This document shows, piece after piece, positions 17,208 through 25,609 of a DNA stretch of 64,000 nucleotides (its first letter is position 1; every line of letters starts with the position of its first letter). Position numbers and translations under genes: made by a program. The stretch is from Gynurincola endophyticus (GTDB taxonomy: Bacteria; Bacteroidota; Bacteroidia; Chitinophagales; Chitinophagaceae), in the NCBI RefSeq assembly GCF_003991195.1, contig NZ_RCWL01000003.1:310001-374000 (forward strand). The letters are read 5' to 3'. The notes beneath the pieces are model-generated. The model was not told the DNA's origin. It saw only the letters and a program-made list of their open reading frames with translations, and did not search any database.

Positions 17208-17808
17208 GCAATTCATGAAATATCAATATATTCTGAAAAGATTGGCAGCTCTTTCATTGGGCTGCTTTTTTCTTTTTGCGTGCACAGATGAGCCGGTGAT
17301 AGATACTTCGGCCGATAATAAACTAAAACTTGAAGTTTCTTCAGGAGTAGAAAGCTATTTGAGCCAAAATGGTAAAATTAAAGCCAAACTGGTAGCAGAA
17401 GAAATGGTACGTGCACTTCTCGATTCTCCATTTATTGAGTTTCCCGATGCCTTATATGTAGAATTTTTTAATGACTCCGGGGCGATAGAAACAATCTTAA
17501 CCGCTAAGTATGCGAAATACCGGGAATATGAAAGCAAAATTCTCCTCAGAGATTCAGTAGTAGTGATCAATATCATTAATGAAGATACTTTAAGAACGAA
17601 TGAGCTTTGGTGGGACCAAACCCAGGAACTCTTTTATACTGAAAAACCAGCCCGCATTACTAAAAAAGACGGTACCATTGCCAATCCGCAAAAGGGATTA
17701 AAGGCAAAACAAGACCTTAGCTGGTATGAATTTTACTCCATTAAAAACGGACAGTTGCCGATTCCACCGGATAACAACGATTCGATACCCCCGCCTCCTG
17801 AACAGTAA
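17200..17808 (+). CDS. lptC: LptC-like lipoprotein of lipopolysaccharide export
   Basis: LptC joins the inner-membrane LptBFG exporter to the periplasmic LptA bridge. The 202-residue protein begins with a lipoprotein signal (hydrophobic core, F-L-F-A-C lipobox) and has a single LptC/LptA-like beta-jellyroll (about residues 45-165) with the family pattern L-Y-V-E-F-F-N-D-S-G...L-T-A-K-Y-A and L-W-W-D-Q. The C-terminus is Pro-rich. The start may be ATG 17200 or 17215; both keep the lipobox. Starting inside the end of the upstream barrel gene implies coupled translation. Confidence 0.85.
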   Translation: MIKQFMKYQYILKRLAALSLGCFFLFACTDEPVIDTSADNKLKLEVSSGVESYLSQNGKIKAKLVAEEMVRALLDSPFIEFPDALYVEFFNDSGAIETILTAKYAKYREYESKILLRDSVVVINIINEDTLRTNELWWDQTQELFYTEKPARITKKDGTIANPQKGLKAKQDLSWYEFYSIKNGQLPIPPDNNDSIPPPPEQ

Positions 17809-17966
17809 AATAATCAGATTATTATTGCCAGCACCATTCGTTAATGGTTAAATGAATACCTTAATTAGCTTTAAGGATTATTTGTTTGTTGATTTTTAAG
17901 TCTTTAAAGAAAAGTTGGACTGGTAAAAAAATGATGAGTGTTTGTACATGAAAAATTAGCAAAACG

Positions 17967-18056
17967 TATAAACAATAATGCTAGCTCTTAATTTATTATA
18001 AACAAACCTACTTGTGTGTGAAAAATGACAGTATTTTATAAACAAACTTGTTTGTA
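17967..18056. repeat. spaced TATAAACAA repeat cluster
   Basis: The nine-base word TATAAACAA occurs at 17967-17975, 17997-18005 and 18037-18045. The last two are extended to TATAAACAAAC, with starts exactly 40 bases apart. The word TGAAAAAT at 17949 and 18019 keeps the same 70-base offset as the first and third copies. The third copy forms an ACAAAC-TT-GTTTGT inverted repeat. It may be a regulator-binding array; it could also be chance in AT-rich DNA. Confidence 0.4.
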
Positions 18057-18125
18057 CTGCATTTTCTAGGGTATTTGAATCACAAGATACTTTATGAATT
18101 TAATTGTAGCGATTTATAATAAAAA

Positions 18126-18157
18126 AACCCCGTCACTACTGACGGGGTTCAATTTTT
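18126..18157 (+). terminator. strong intrinsic terminator
   Basis: A perfect ten-base stem AACCCCGTCA/TGACGGGGTT (18126-18135 with 18140-18149), loop CTAC, followed by CAATTTTTTT. The stem is preceded by an A run, so it could also act on the minus strand. The nearest upstream plus-strand gene is lptC, 318 bases away. Confidence 0.9.
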
Positions 18158-18563
18158 TTGTACAACCTTACCAACAATACAGGTCTTCTAGGTACAAGTG
18201 AATTTCTTTTTTTCTAAAGGATAATTGGACAAATAAGGTTTTTCGGTTTCTAGGATTTTAGAGTCTTAATAATAATAAGCGATTACGGTTTTTTTGGACT
18301 TTTTGGACTTTGTGTTTTACCACAGATATTGGATATTGTTTTTCTGATATTGGATTGTGAATCGCTCGTTATCATCAATCATCTAACACAAATTTAGCAC
18401 GAATCGGATTGGTGAACAAGAGCAAAACTGCCCTTTCTTTTGACCTCATTTTTTACCACTAAAGTAGTAGATTTACGATTTGTTAGTTTCGTATATTTCT
18501 GCTTTTTTTTACCCTGAAAATAGGCTATATTTAATTGTTTACTTTCATCTAAACCAGATATTT

Positions 18564-19385
18564 ATGGAGTTTTCTAATAAAACTGTGCTTGTTACGGGTA
18601 GTACGAGAGGTATCGGAAAAGCAATAGCCATAAAGCTTGCACAACATGGAGCCAATACCGTAATTGTAGGGAAAACCGTTGATCCGCATCCGAAATTAGA
18701 GGGTACAATTTTCACCGCTGCAGAAGAAATAGCTAAGGCCGGTCCTGGTAATGTGTTGCCTTTGCAGGGAGATATCCGCTACGATGAAAGTATTGAACAT
18801 ATTGTAAAAACGACCATTGACACTTTTGGCGGTATTGATATACTAATTAATAATGCTAGTTCTATTAATCTGAATAACAGTGAGTTATTAGATCAGAAGA
18901 GATATGACCTGATGCATGATATTAATGTGCGCGGTACTTTTATGATGAGTAAAGCCTGTATCCCACATCTTAAAAAAGCATCAAACCCGCATATATTAAC
19001 GCTATCCCCGCCTATTAACTTAGATCCCACCTGGTTTGGAAAACATCTGGCTTATACTATGGCCAAGTATGGGATGAGTATGGTAGCGATGGGGCTTGCC
19101 GAAGAATTCAAGCAACATCGGATTGCATCAAATGCGCTCTGGCCTAAAACAACTATTGCAACAGCTGCGGTGCAGAATTTACTGGGCGGAGATTTTTTAA
19201 TTCAAAGAAGCAGAACTCCTGAAATCGTAGCGGATGCCGCGTATGAAATTTTAAAAAAGCCTTCTTTCGAATGTACCGGTAACTTCTTTATCGATGAAGA
19301 TATACTGGCAGCTGCCGGAGTGAGTAATTTTGATAAGTATGCTGTAAACAAAGAAATGAAATTAATGATGGATTTGTTTTTGTAA
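18564..19385 (+). CDS. short-chain dehydrogenase/reductase, HSDL2-like
   Basis: A 273-residue NAD(P)-dependent oxidoreductase with a Rossmann fold: T-G-S-T-R-G-I-G at 11-18, N-N-A-S near 95, a Ser in L-T-L-S-P-P and the catalytic Y-x-x-x-K in A-Y-T-M-A-K. The G-K-T-V-D-P-H-P-K-L-E-G-T-I segment after the second strand is characteristic of the hydroxysteroid-dehydrogenase-like-2 group, and suggests NADP preference and a lipid-type substrate, not proven. The SCP2 domain of eukaryotic HSDL2 is absent. The ATG at 18564 gives the usual distance to the Gly-rich loop. Confidence 0.88.
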   Translation: MEFSNKTVLVTGSTRGIGKAIAIKLAQHGANTVIVGKTVDPHPKLEGTIFTAAEEIAKAGPGNVLPLQGDIRYDESIEHIVKTTIDTFGGIDILINNASSINLNNSELLDQKRYDLMHDINVRGTFMMSKACIPHLKKASNPHILTLSPPINLDPTWFGKHLAYTMAKYGMSMVAMGLAEEFKQHRIASNALWPKTTIATAAVQNLLGGDFLIQRSRTPEIVADAAYEILKKPSFECTGNFFIDEDILAAAGVSNFDKYAVNKEMKLMMDLFL

Positions 19386-19406
19386 CAGATTGATCCTGAA
19401 TGATAT

Positions 19407-19444
19407 AAAGCCATGATTTTATTTGAAAATCATGGCTTTTTTTT
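19407..19444. terminator. bidirectional terminator between SDR and fucosidase genes
   Basis: The stem AAAGCCATGATTTT (19407-19420) pairs with AAAATCATGGCTTT (19426-19439) around a five-base loop, with T runs on either strand. It separates convergent genes. Confidence 0.88.
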
Positions 19445-19476
19445 GTATATTAGTTACAAAGACAGGGTCTTTGTTT

Positions 19477-20976
19477 TTATTTTTTTGTGTTATTATAATA
19501 TAACCCCAGCTGTGATAAAACAATTCCACCTCTTGCCGCTTCAATAATTATCTTAAACTCACTGCCGGTTACCTCATCAAATTCTAAAATACGTTTGTAA
19601 CCTATTGTTGTGGCTGCTGTTATTTTCTGCCATTCAGTACCTTTTTTCACCCAAACCGAAAACGCTTCCACTTTTTGCCCTTTGCTAATATCTTCCTGTA
19701 TCATGAAGATGTTTGTTCGAACCGGTTGAGGTGTTGAAAAAACGAATTCATAAGGAAGCGGGTGGTTTATTTGAATCGTTGTTTTATAATTATCGTCAAA
19801 CAGACGTCGGGTATTTTTCAACGATGATCTTGCGTGCAGCAGCAGGTTGTTACTGAATATTTCTTTGATTTTAAGATTCCATTGAATCAATGCTGCTGAA
19901 TCTGCTTCGTGAATTCTTCCGCGTTTATCAGGTGGAATGTTCAGTAACAGTACGCCATTTTTGCCGATAGAATTGAAATAAATATCCAATAACTTGTCTG
20001 CAGACTTTACCAGACTGTCTTCTTTTTCATGATAAAACCAGCCCGGGCGAATACTTACATCAGTTTCTGCGGGGTACCATGCCAATGCTTCGGCGTACTG
20101 AATTTTTTTACGTGAACCTAAATCAGTTTCCATCATATCTCCGGGTGCTACGAGATTTGTTGTGTGTAGTTTATCAGAAACAATTTGTGTGAAGCTGCTG
20201 GCTTTTACCGGAACAACACTCCATTCGGTATCCCTTCCGTAACCGGTTTCGGTACCTACCCAACGAACGTCGGGTCCGGAGATAGCAATAACGGCCTTCG
20301 GCTGATGTTGACGGATAACTTCATAGTAACGTGGAAAATCATAATGCTGTTTTTTCCCATTCGGTCCTTCACCATTTGCTCCGTCAAACCAAACTTCATC
20401 AATTTTACCATATTGAGTCACTAACTCGGTAAGTTGGGCTACAAAAAAGTCATTGTATTGATCGGTTCCGTAAAGCGGAGAATTTCTATCCCAGGGGGAA
20501 AGATAAAATCCGAACCGCATTCCTGCTTTTTTACAGGCGATGGATAATTCTTGTACAATATCTTTTTTGAAAGGGCTATTTTTTACGGAATGTTCTGTGG
20601 TAGCAGTGGGCCATAAACAAAAGCCGTCGTGGTGTTTGGCAGTGATGATTAACAGTTCAATTCCTGCTTTTTTAGCGATGCGTACCCATTGCTCCGCGTC
20701 AAAATCGGTTGGATTGAAAATGGCCGGATTTTCTTTACCGTCGCCCCATTCTTTACCGGTAAAAGTATTCACTCCAAAATGTAAAAAGCCAGTGCGTTCC
20801 CATTGCTGCCATTCGAGTTGGCGTTTTGAAGGAACTACTGCTGCTGCTTTTTTGATGATGGCTAATGAATCGTCGCCTGGCCGGATAAAAGCGAAATTAT
20901 TTTGAGCAGCCGGCTGAACAGCATTGAACAAACTAAAAAAAAGAAAACAGCCGAGTGTTATTTTTAAAGTGTTCAT
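19477..20976 (-). CDS. secreted alpha-L-fucosidase, glycoside hydrolase family 29
   Basis: A 499-residue exported enzyme that removes terminal L-fucose from glycans. It has a signal peptide (about residues 1-24), the GH29 barrel with K-H-H-D-G-F at 114-119 and the nucleophile Asp198 in V-W-F-D-G-A. Residues about 385-499 resemble an F5/8-type carbohydrate-binding domain. The ATG at 20976 is used; a TTG two codons upstream is unlikely. No SusC/SusD pair or sensor is next to it, so it is not in a standard polysaccharide utilisation locus. Location is probably periplasmic. Confidence 0.92.
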   Translation of the reverse strand: MNTLKITLGCFLFFSLFNAVQPAAQNNFAFIRPGDDSLAIIKKAAAVVPSKRQLEWQQWERTGFLHFGVNTFTGKEWGDGKENPAIFNPTDFDAEQWVRIAKKAGIELLIITAKHHDGFCLWPTATTEHSVKNSPFKKDIVQELSIACKKAGMRFGFYLSPWDRNSPLYGTDQYNDFFVAQLTELVTQYGKIDEVWFDGANGEGPNGKKQHYDFPRYYEVIRQHQPKAVIAISGPDVRWVGTETGYGRDTEWSVVPVKASSFTQIVSDKLHTTNLVAPGDMMETDLGSRKKIQYAEALAWYPAETDVSIRPGWFYHEKEDSLVKSADKLLDIYFNSIGKNGVLLLNIPPDKRGRIHEADSAALIQWNLKIKEIFSNNLLLHARSSLKNTRRLFDDNYKTTIQINHPLPYEFVFSTPQPVRTNIFMIQEDISKGQKVEAFSVWVKKGTEWQKITAATTIGYKRILEFDEVTGSEFKIIIEAARGGIVLSQLGLYYNNTKK

Positions 20977-21082
20977 GAACAAAATTTAAGGGTAAATGAG
21001 CTTTATGAAGATAAGTAAAATCCGGAGCTGCCAGAAATTTATGAAACGGACGTTGATTAGGGCAACGTCTATTACCGGAGAA

Positions 21083-21115
21083 TACAAAAAAACCGGTTCT
21101 GTAAGAACCGGTTTT
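21083..21115 (-). terminator. terminator of lysS
   Basis: The twelve-base stem AAAACCGGTTCT (21089-21100) and AGAACCGGTTTT (21104-21115) has a three-base loop. On the minus strand it is followed by TTTTTGT. It lies 16 bases past the lysS stop and upstream of the fucosidase gene. Confidence 0.88.
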
Positions 21116-21131
21116 ATAAAAAGAAAATATA

Positions 21132-22646
21132 TTAATCCCATTTTTCAGGGCGCATCTGCGGAAATAATAACACATCCTGAATACTTTGCTGATTAGTCAT
21201 CATCATCGTTAAGCGATCGATACCGATACCTATGCCGGATGTTGGCGGCATACCATATTCAAGTGATCTTAAGAAGTCGTAATCAATATACATGGCTTCA
21301 TCGTCGCCGCGTTCCATTAACTGGGTTTGATCTTCGAAACGTTCTCTCTGATCAATCGGGTCGTTCAACTCACTATACGCATTCGCTACTTCTTTACCGT
21401 TGATGAAAAGCTCAAATCTTTCTACCAGTCCTTCTTTAGAACGGTGTTTTTTAGTAAGTGGGCTCATTTCAATCGGATAATCGGTAATGAATGTTGGTTG
21501 TACAAAGTGGTGTTCACATTTGTCACCGAAGATAGCGTCAATTAACTTTCCTTTACCCATTGTTTTATCAGTTTCAATACTCAATTGTTTACAGGTATCT
21601 CTTAGCTGCTCTTCGTTGAAACCGCTCACGTCGATTCCGGTATATTCTTTAATGGCATCAAACAAACTGATACGTTTGAACGGTGCTTTGAATTCAATCT
21701 GATGATCGCCCAGCTCAACCTGTGTTGTTCCGTGTAATTCGATTGCTATACGTTCAAAAAGATTTTCAGTTGTTTCCATCATCCAGTAGTAATCTTTATA
21801 AGCAGTATACCATTCTAAAACGGTAAACTCAGGGTTGTGCGTTCTGTCCATCCCTTCATTTCTGAAGTTTCTCGAAAACTCATATACCCAGTCAAAACCA
21901 CCTACGATTAAGCGTTTCAGATAAAGTTCATTAGCGATTCTCAGGTAAAAAGGAACGTCTAATGCATTATGATGAGTAATAAACGGACGTGCGGCTGCGC
22001 CACCGGGGATAGCTTGTAATACCGGTGTATCTACTTCGAGGGCACCTCTTTCATTTAAAAACTGACGAATTGTATTAATCAGTTTAGTACGTTTCAGGAA
22101 AGTGGCTTTTACTTCCGGATTTACTACCAGGTCGGCATAACGCTGACGGTAGCGGAATTCGGGATCGGTAACGGCATCGAAAGTTTCGCCTTCTTTTTCT
22201 TTTACAATCGGTAACGGTTTTAGCGATTTGGATAAGAAAGTAAACTCCCGCACGTGTACAGAGGTTTCACCGGTTTTGGTAGTGAAAACATAACCCTTGA
22301 TACCGATAAAATCACCGATATCTACGAGGTGTTTCCATACTTTGTCGTAAAGCGTTTTATCATCTTCCGGGCAAACCTCATCTCTTTTCATATAGAACTG
22401 AATACGTCCGCTGGAATCCTGCATGACGGCGAAAGAAGCTTTTCCCATGTCGCGAATGCTCATTATCCGCCCGGCTAAACATACTTCAGCGAATTCACTC
22501 TTATTTTCTTCACCCTTGTACTTTTCCTTTATTTCGGCAGCAGTGATATTCACAGGGTACAATGGTGCCGGATAAGGGTTAATTCCTAAAGCTTCCAGCT
22601 CTTTCAGCTTTTCTCTTCGTATGATCTCTTGTTCGGATAATTGCAT
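21132..22646 (-). CDS. lysS: lysyl-tRNA synthetase, class II
   Basis: Charges tRNA-Lys with lysine in the cytoplasm. The 504-residue protein has an N-terminal OB-fold anticodon-binding domain (about 55-150, with R-I-M-S-I-R-D-M-G-K) and the class II catalytic domain: motif 2 in E-F-S-R-N-F-R-N-E-G near residue 260 and motif 3 in G-I-G-I-G-I-D-R-L near 480. Length is normal. It is probably monocistronic, with a promoter box at 22672-22665 and a strong terminator. Confidence 0.98.
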   Translation of the reverse strand: MQLSEQEIIRREKLKELEALGINPYPAPLYPVNITAAEIKEKYKGEENKSEFAEVCLAGRIMSIRDMGKASFAVMQDSSGRIQFYMKRDEVCPEDDKTLYDKVWKHLVDIGDFIGIKGYVFTTKTGETSVHVREFTFLSKSLKPLPIVKEKEGETFDAVTDPEFRYRQRYADLVVNPEVKATFLKRTKLINTIRQFLNERGALEVDTPVLQAIPGGAAARPFITHHNALDVPFYLRIANELYLKRLIVGGFDWVYEFSRNFRNEGMDRTHNPEFTVLEWYTAYKDYYWMMETTENLFERIAIELHGTTQVELGDHQIEFKAPFKRISLFDAIKEYTGIDVSGFNEEQLRDTCKQLSIETDKTMGKGKLIDAIFGDKCEHHFVQPTFITDYPIEMSPLTKKHRSKEGLVERFELFINGKEVANAYSELNDPIDQRERFEDQTQLMERGDDEAMYIDYDFLRSLEYGMPPTSGIGIGIDRLTMMMTNQQSIQDVLLFPQMRPEKWD

Positions 22647-22664
22647 GACAGAAATTTAAGGTGG

Positions 22665-22672
22665 CAAAAATA
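22665..22672 (-). promoter_or_regulatory. -7 box of lysS
   Basis: On the minus strand TATTTTTG fits TAnnTTTG exactly, 19 bases before the ATG at 22646. No good -33 element is seen. Confidence 0.45.
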
Positions 22673-22753
22673 ATACATTTACTGTTTTAAAAAGGATGGA
22701 TTGCTATTTTAGAAGAATTTATCTAAATTGGAGACAATCGAAAAAGAAGAATA

Positions 22754-23275
22754 ATGAACCGCGAAAATAAAATTGTTTTAGTAGAGGAATTGCCAATTGC
22801 AGAAGAGGTTCAATATCAGCCACTTGCTTCAAACTACAAAAGAGTGCGTTTTTGGGAGACGTTTATCTTTTTGATTATCATATTAGTAGCTGTATATGCA
22901 TTAATGTACTTTTTTCCTCAATGGAAAGTTTTCCGCTATCGATATCTGCTTGGAGGGATATGGCTGGCATATGCCATTTTCAATTATATTTCAATTTATT
23001 TAAAATTTAAGAATACCGGTTATGCGTTGAGAGATAAGGATATTCTTTATAAAACCGGCTGGCTCGTAAAAAAGTTGCAATCGTTTCCTATCTCCAGAAT
23101 TCAGCACGCATCCGTTCAATCCAACGCGGTAGAGCGATTATTTGGCTTGTCTTCCGTATCTGTTTTTACAGCTGGAAGTTCAGGTGATGATTTAACAATA
23201 CGCGGATTGAAAAAAGAAACAGCAGACAGGGTAAATCTGTGGATAGCACAACAAATTGAAGCCAATGACAAATAG
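22754..23275 (+). CDS. bacterial PH-domain membrane protein (YdbS-like)
   Basis: A 173-residue protein with two membrane helices (about residues 35-55 and 62-82) followed by a bPH2 domain (PF03703, formerly DUF304), recognisable by Y-A-L-R-D-K-D-I-L-Y, then F-P-I-S-R-I-Q-H near 112 and L-F-G-L-S-S-V-S-V-F-T-A. It resembles Bacillus YdbS. In Bacillus the YdbS/YdbT pair is linked to resistance against some bacteriocins; here the role is unknown. It overlaps the following YdbT-like gene by 11 bases. Confidence 0.82.
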   Translation: MNRENKIVLVEELPIAEEVQYQPLASNYKRVRFWETFIFLIIILVAVYALMYFFPQWKVFRYRYLLGGIWLAYAIFNYISIYLKFKNTGYALRDKDILYKTGWLVKKLQSFPISRIQHASVQSNAVERLFGLSSVSVFTAGSSGDDLTIRGLKKETADRVNLWIAQQIEANDK

Positions 23276-24722
23276 TTATAATGAACCTCAAAAACTACCT
23301 GTCAATGGTATCTGGTATATTCTGACCGTTTCTCTCACAAAAACATTGAAAACGTTATTGGTTCCGTTGATCGTGTTGATCACTTCACGGAGAACCAGTG
23401 ATTTTATGTGGCAGCTGCTGGTCATCGTTTATCCCGTCATTACGCTGATCAATGCCCTTATAAAAATGCGTACTTTTAATTACTACGTACAAGAGCAATC
23501 GCTCATCATTGAATATGGGTTGTTTAAAAAAGAAAAAATTAATATTCCCTTTAAAAAAATTACGGGAATCAATATTGAGCAAAGATTTTTGCATCAGCCC
23601 TTCGGCCTGGCGCTCATGAAAATTGAAACAGCAGGCACTAATAAAACAGAAGGGGAAATACCTTCCATTGAAATGCGAAAAGCACTTGAATTGAAGGAAA
23701 TTATTTTAGAAAAAGCTTCTGCAGATGAGACCATTGAAGAGAAGAAAGAACCTTTGCTCCGTTTAAACAGTGCCCAATTATTAAGATTTGCAATTTCTGA
23801 CAATCATATCAGAACTTTTTTCCTTGTACTGGGTATTTCCTGGATCTATTTAAACCGGATGCGTGAACTGATGGGCGACGACTGGGTACGTGATATTACT
23901 AATAAATATATTTTTCATTGGTACGAGTTAAGTGTGTACGTATACGTTATTTTAATTGTTTTAATACTGGCAATTGCTTATTCTGTTATAAAAACTTTTT
24001 TAAAGTTTGATGGATTTGTATTACAGAAAGATCATTTGTCATATCAATATCAGGCAGGGCTGATAGATAAAAAGAACACAGTTATTCCTTTTCGTAAAGT
24101 TCAGTTTGTACGCATGAAAACAAACTGGTGGCGAAAAAAATGGAATATATACAATATAATTCTTCGTCAGTCGCAGGCAGGAGAAAGTAATAAAGAAAAC
24201 AAAAAATCTTTTACATTTCCGGTATTCGATAAAGAGATGTACAGGAATATTCTGAACACCTATTATCATGATCTTACAGAAGAGTCAGCAACTAATCGGG
24301 TACATGCTTCATACTGGATCAGATTAATGATAATACCTTCGTTAGTGATTTTTGTTGTGGTGGCAACCGCGGCTTACTTTTATGAGAGCTACTGGATATT
24401 ACTGGTTATTATTCCTTTAATGGTGTATCAGTTTATAGTGAGCAGGTTGTATGTAAAAAACTATCGTTTTTATGTGAATGAAGAGGCGGTGCAGATTGAT
24501 TCGGGCGTATGGGGCAGGCAGGTGGAATTGTTGCAGTGGAAAAATATACAGAATATAGGTATTACACAAACAGTATTACAAAAAAGAAAAGCCGTCGCTA
24601 ACGTTCAGTTAGTAACGGCCTCGGGTATTATTACAATTCCTTATATTAATTATGAAGATGCCTTAAGGATACAAAATCATGTAGTATACGTGACGGCGCA
24701 ATCATCGAGAAGCTGGTTATAA
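23265..24722 (+). CDS. bacterial PH-domain membrane protein (YdbT-like)
   Basis: A 485-residue protein with repeated bPH2 modules, each following hydrophobic helix pairs: around residues 70-150 (I-P-F-K-K-I-T-G-I-N-I-E-Q), 250-330 (I-P-F-R-K-V-Q-F-V-R) and 400-480 (L-L-Q-W-K-N-I-Q-N-I). This three-module layout and the upstream YdbS-like gene match the YdbS-YdbT pair. The ATG at 23265 is used. Its stop is one base from the stop of the convergent flavin-reductase gene. Confidence 0.82.
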   Translation: MTNSYNEPQKLPVNGIWYILTVSLTKTLKTLLVPLIVLITSRRTSDFMWQLLVIVYPVITLINALIKMRTFNYYVQEQSLIIEYGLFKKEKINIPFKKITGINIEQRFLHQPFGLALMKIETAGTNKTEGEIPSIEMRKALELKEIILEKASADETIEEKKEPLLRLNSAQLLRFAISDNHIRTFFLVLGISWIYLNRMRELMGDDWVRDITNKYIFHWYELSVYVYVILIVLILAIAYSVIKTFLKFDGFVLQKDHLSYQYQAGLIDKKNTVIPFRKVQFVRMKTNWWRKKWNIYNIILRQSQAGESNKENKKSFTFPVFDKEMYRNILNTYYHDLTEESATNRVHASYWIRLMIIPSLVIFVVVATAAYFYESYWILLVIIPLMVYQFIVSRLYVKNYRFYVNEEAVQIDSGVWGRQVELLQWKNIQNIGITQTVLQKRKAVANVQLVTASGIITIPYINYEDALRIQNHVVYVTAQSSRSWL

Positions 24723-24723
24723 T

Positions 24724-25605
24724 TTATTCGTTGTAGAGTAAAATCTGCCAGGCTTCAGATACTTTATCTTTTTCTAATAAAGTGTGTGCATACTTGTGTA
24801 GTTCTTCTTCCATTTCCTTAGGTTGCAAAGAATAGTACTCAATGATATGTGTCAGATGGTCATCGGTAAAACTAGCGTCGGCTGCAGGTATTTCACTTAC
24901 ATTAGCCAGCTTTCCCAGGTCGTTTCCTGTTAGAAAGCTACTTAGCCGAATAGCATCCGGCAGTTGATCGAAACCGATTCCGATGTTGATATTTGGTTTT
25001 TCAACCTCAAATAAACTATCGGTATCTACTTTGGTGTACCAGTTAGCTCCCAGTCTTGCTACATGATTTATTTTAGTCTGATCCATCTTGCCATGCTCAT
25101 CTAACAATTCATCGGCAATATGCATCACAATCACTTCACAGATAACAAGATTGCCGGCTCCGCCCTGATCGCCCAATGAATAAATATCTCTTACAATACA
25201 TTCTAAATTTATTCTTGATTCTTTAACCAGTGGCGGCTTAACTTTTGATGCCGGTACGGCGGTAAATCCTGCCTTTGTAAATTCGTTTACTCCTTTAGTG
25301 AATTCGCAACTACTCAGGCTCATTTGCTGAACCATTGGGTATTCAACAATATTAATGACAACTTCTTTAGTTTGTTGAACATTTTCGAGTGTATGTTTGA
25401 TTGTATTGTTTCTGACTCTTCTGGAAGGGGAAAACACTACAATCGGCGGATTCGTGGAGAATAAGTTGAAAAAACTAAAAGGACTTAAATTCACATTTCC
25501 ATCTTCATCAATAGTAGACGCTAAAGCAATGGGGCGTGGGGCTATTGCGTGTTGAAGGTAATGTTGTTGCTGAGCAGCACTTAGTTCTTTCAGTTCAATA
25601 ATCAT
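24724..25605 (-). CDS. flavin reductase-like FMN-binding protein
   Basis: A 293-residue protein of the flavin-reductase-like/flavoredoxin family (PF01613), with A-P-R-P-I-A-L-A-S-T near residue 20, N-L-S-P-F-S-F-F-N near 40 and the P-P-I-V-V-F-S-P loop that holds FMN. A C-terminal extension of about 90 residues follows the core. It starts 4 bases after the FAH-family gene on the same strand, so the two are cotranscribed. In many Bacteroidota I recall this pair near tyrosine/homogentisate breakdown genes; no others of that pathway are in the window. Confidence 0.85.
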   Translation of the reverse strand: MIIELKELSAAQQQHYLQHAIAPRPIALASTIDEDGNVNLSPFSFFNLFSTNPPIVVFSPSRRVRNNTIKHTLENVQQTKEVVINIVEYPMVQQMSLSSCEFTKGVNEFTKAGFTAVPASKVKPPLVKESRINLECIVRDIYSLGDQGGAGNLVICEVIVMHIADELLDEHGKMDQTKINHVARLGANWYTKVDTDSLFEVEKPNINIGIGFDQLPDAIRLSSFLTGNDLGKLANVSEIPAADASFTDDHLTHIIEYYSLQPKEMEEELHKYAHTLLEKDKVSEAWQILLYNE

Positions 25606-25609
25606 ATTC

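Larger units (their letters stand above)
17809..18563. other. 755-base intergenic stretch with repeats and a terminator
   Basis: This is the longest non-coding stretch in the window. The first part (to 18125) is very AT-rich and holds three copies of TATAAACAA plus related inverted elements. A strong terminator follows at 18126-18156, over 300 bases after the lptC stop. The second part (18157-18563) holds short direct repeats (TTTTTGGAC twice at about 18293-18312; GATATTGGAT twice) and an AGCGATT/AATCGCT inverted pair at about 18278 and 18360. No coding sequence of useful length is seen on either strand. The first half could encode a small RNA or a long 3' untranslated region. Confidence 0.55.
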
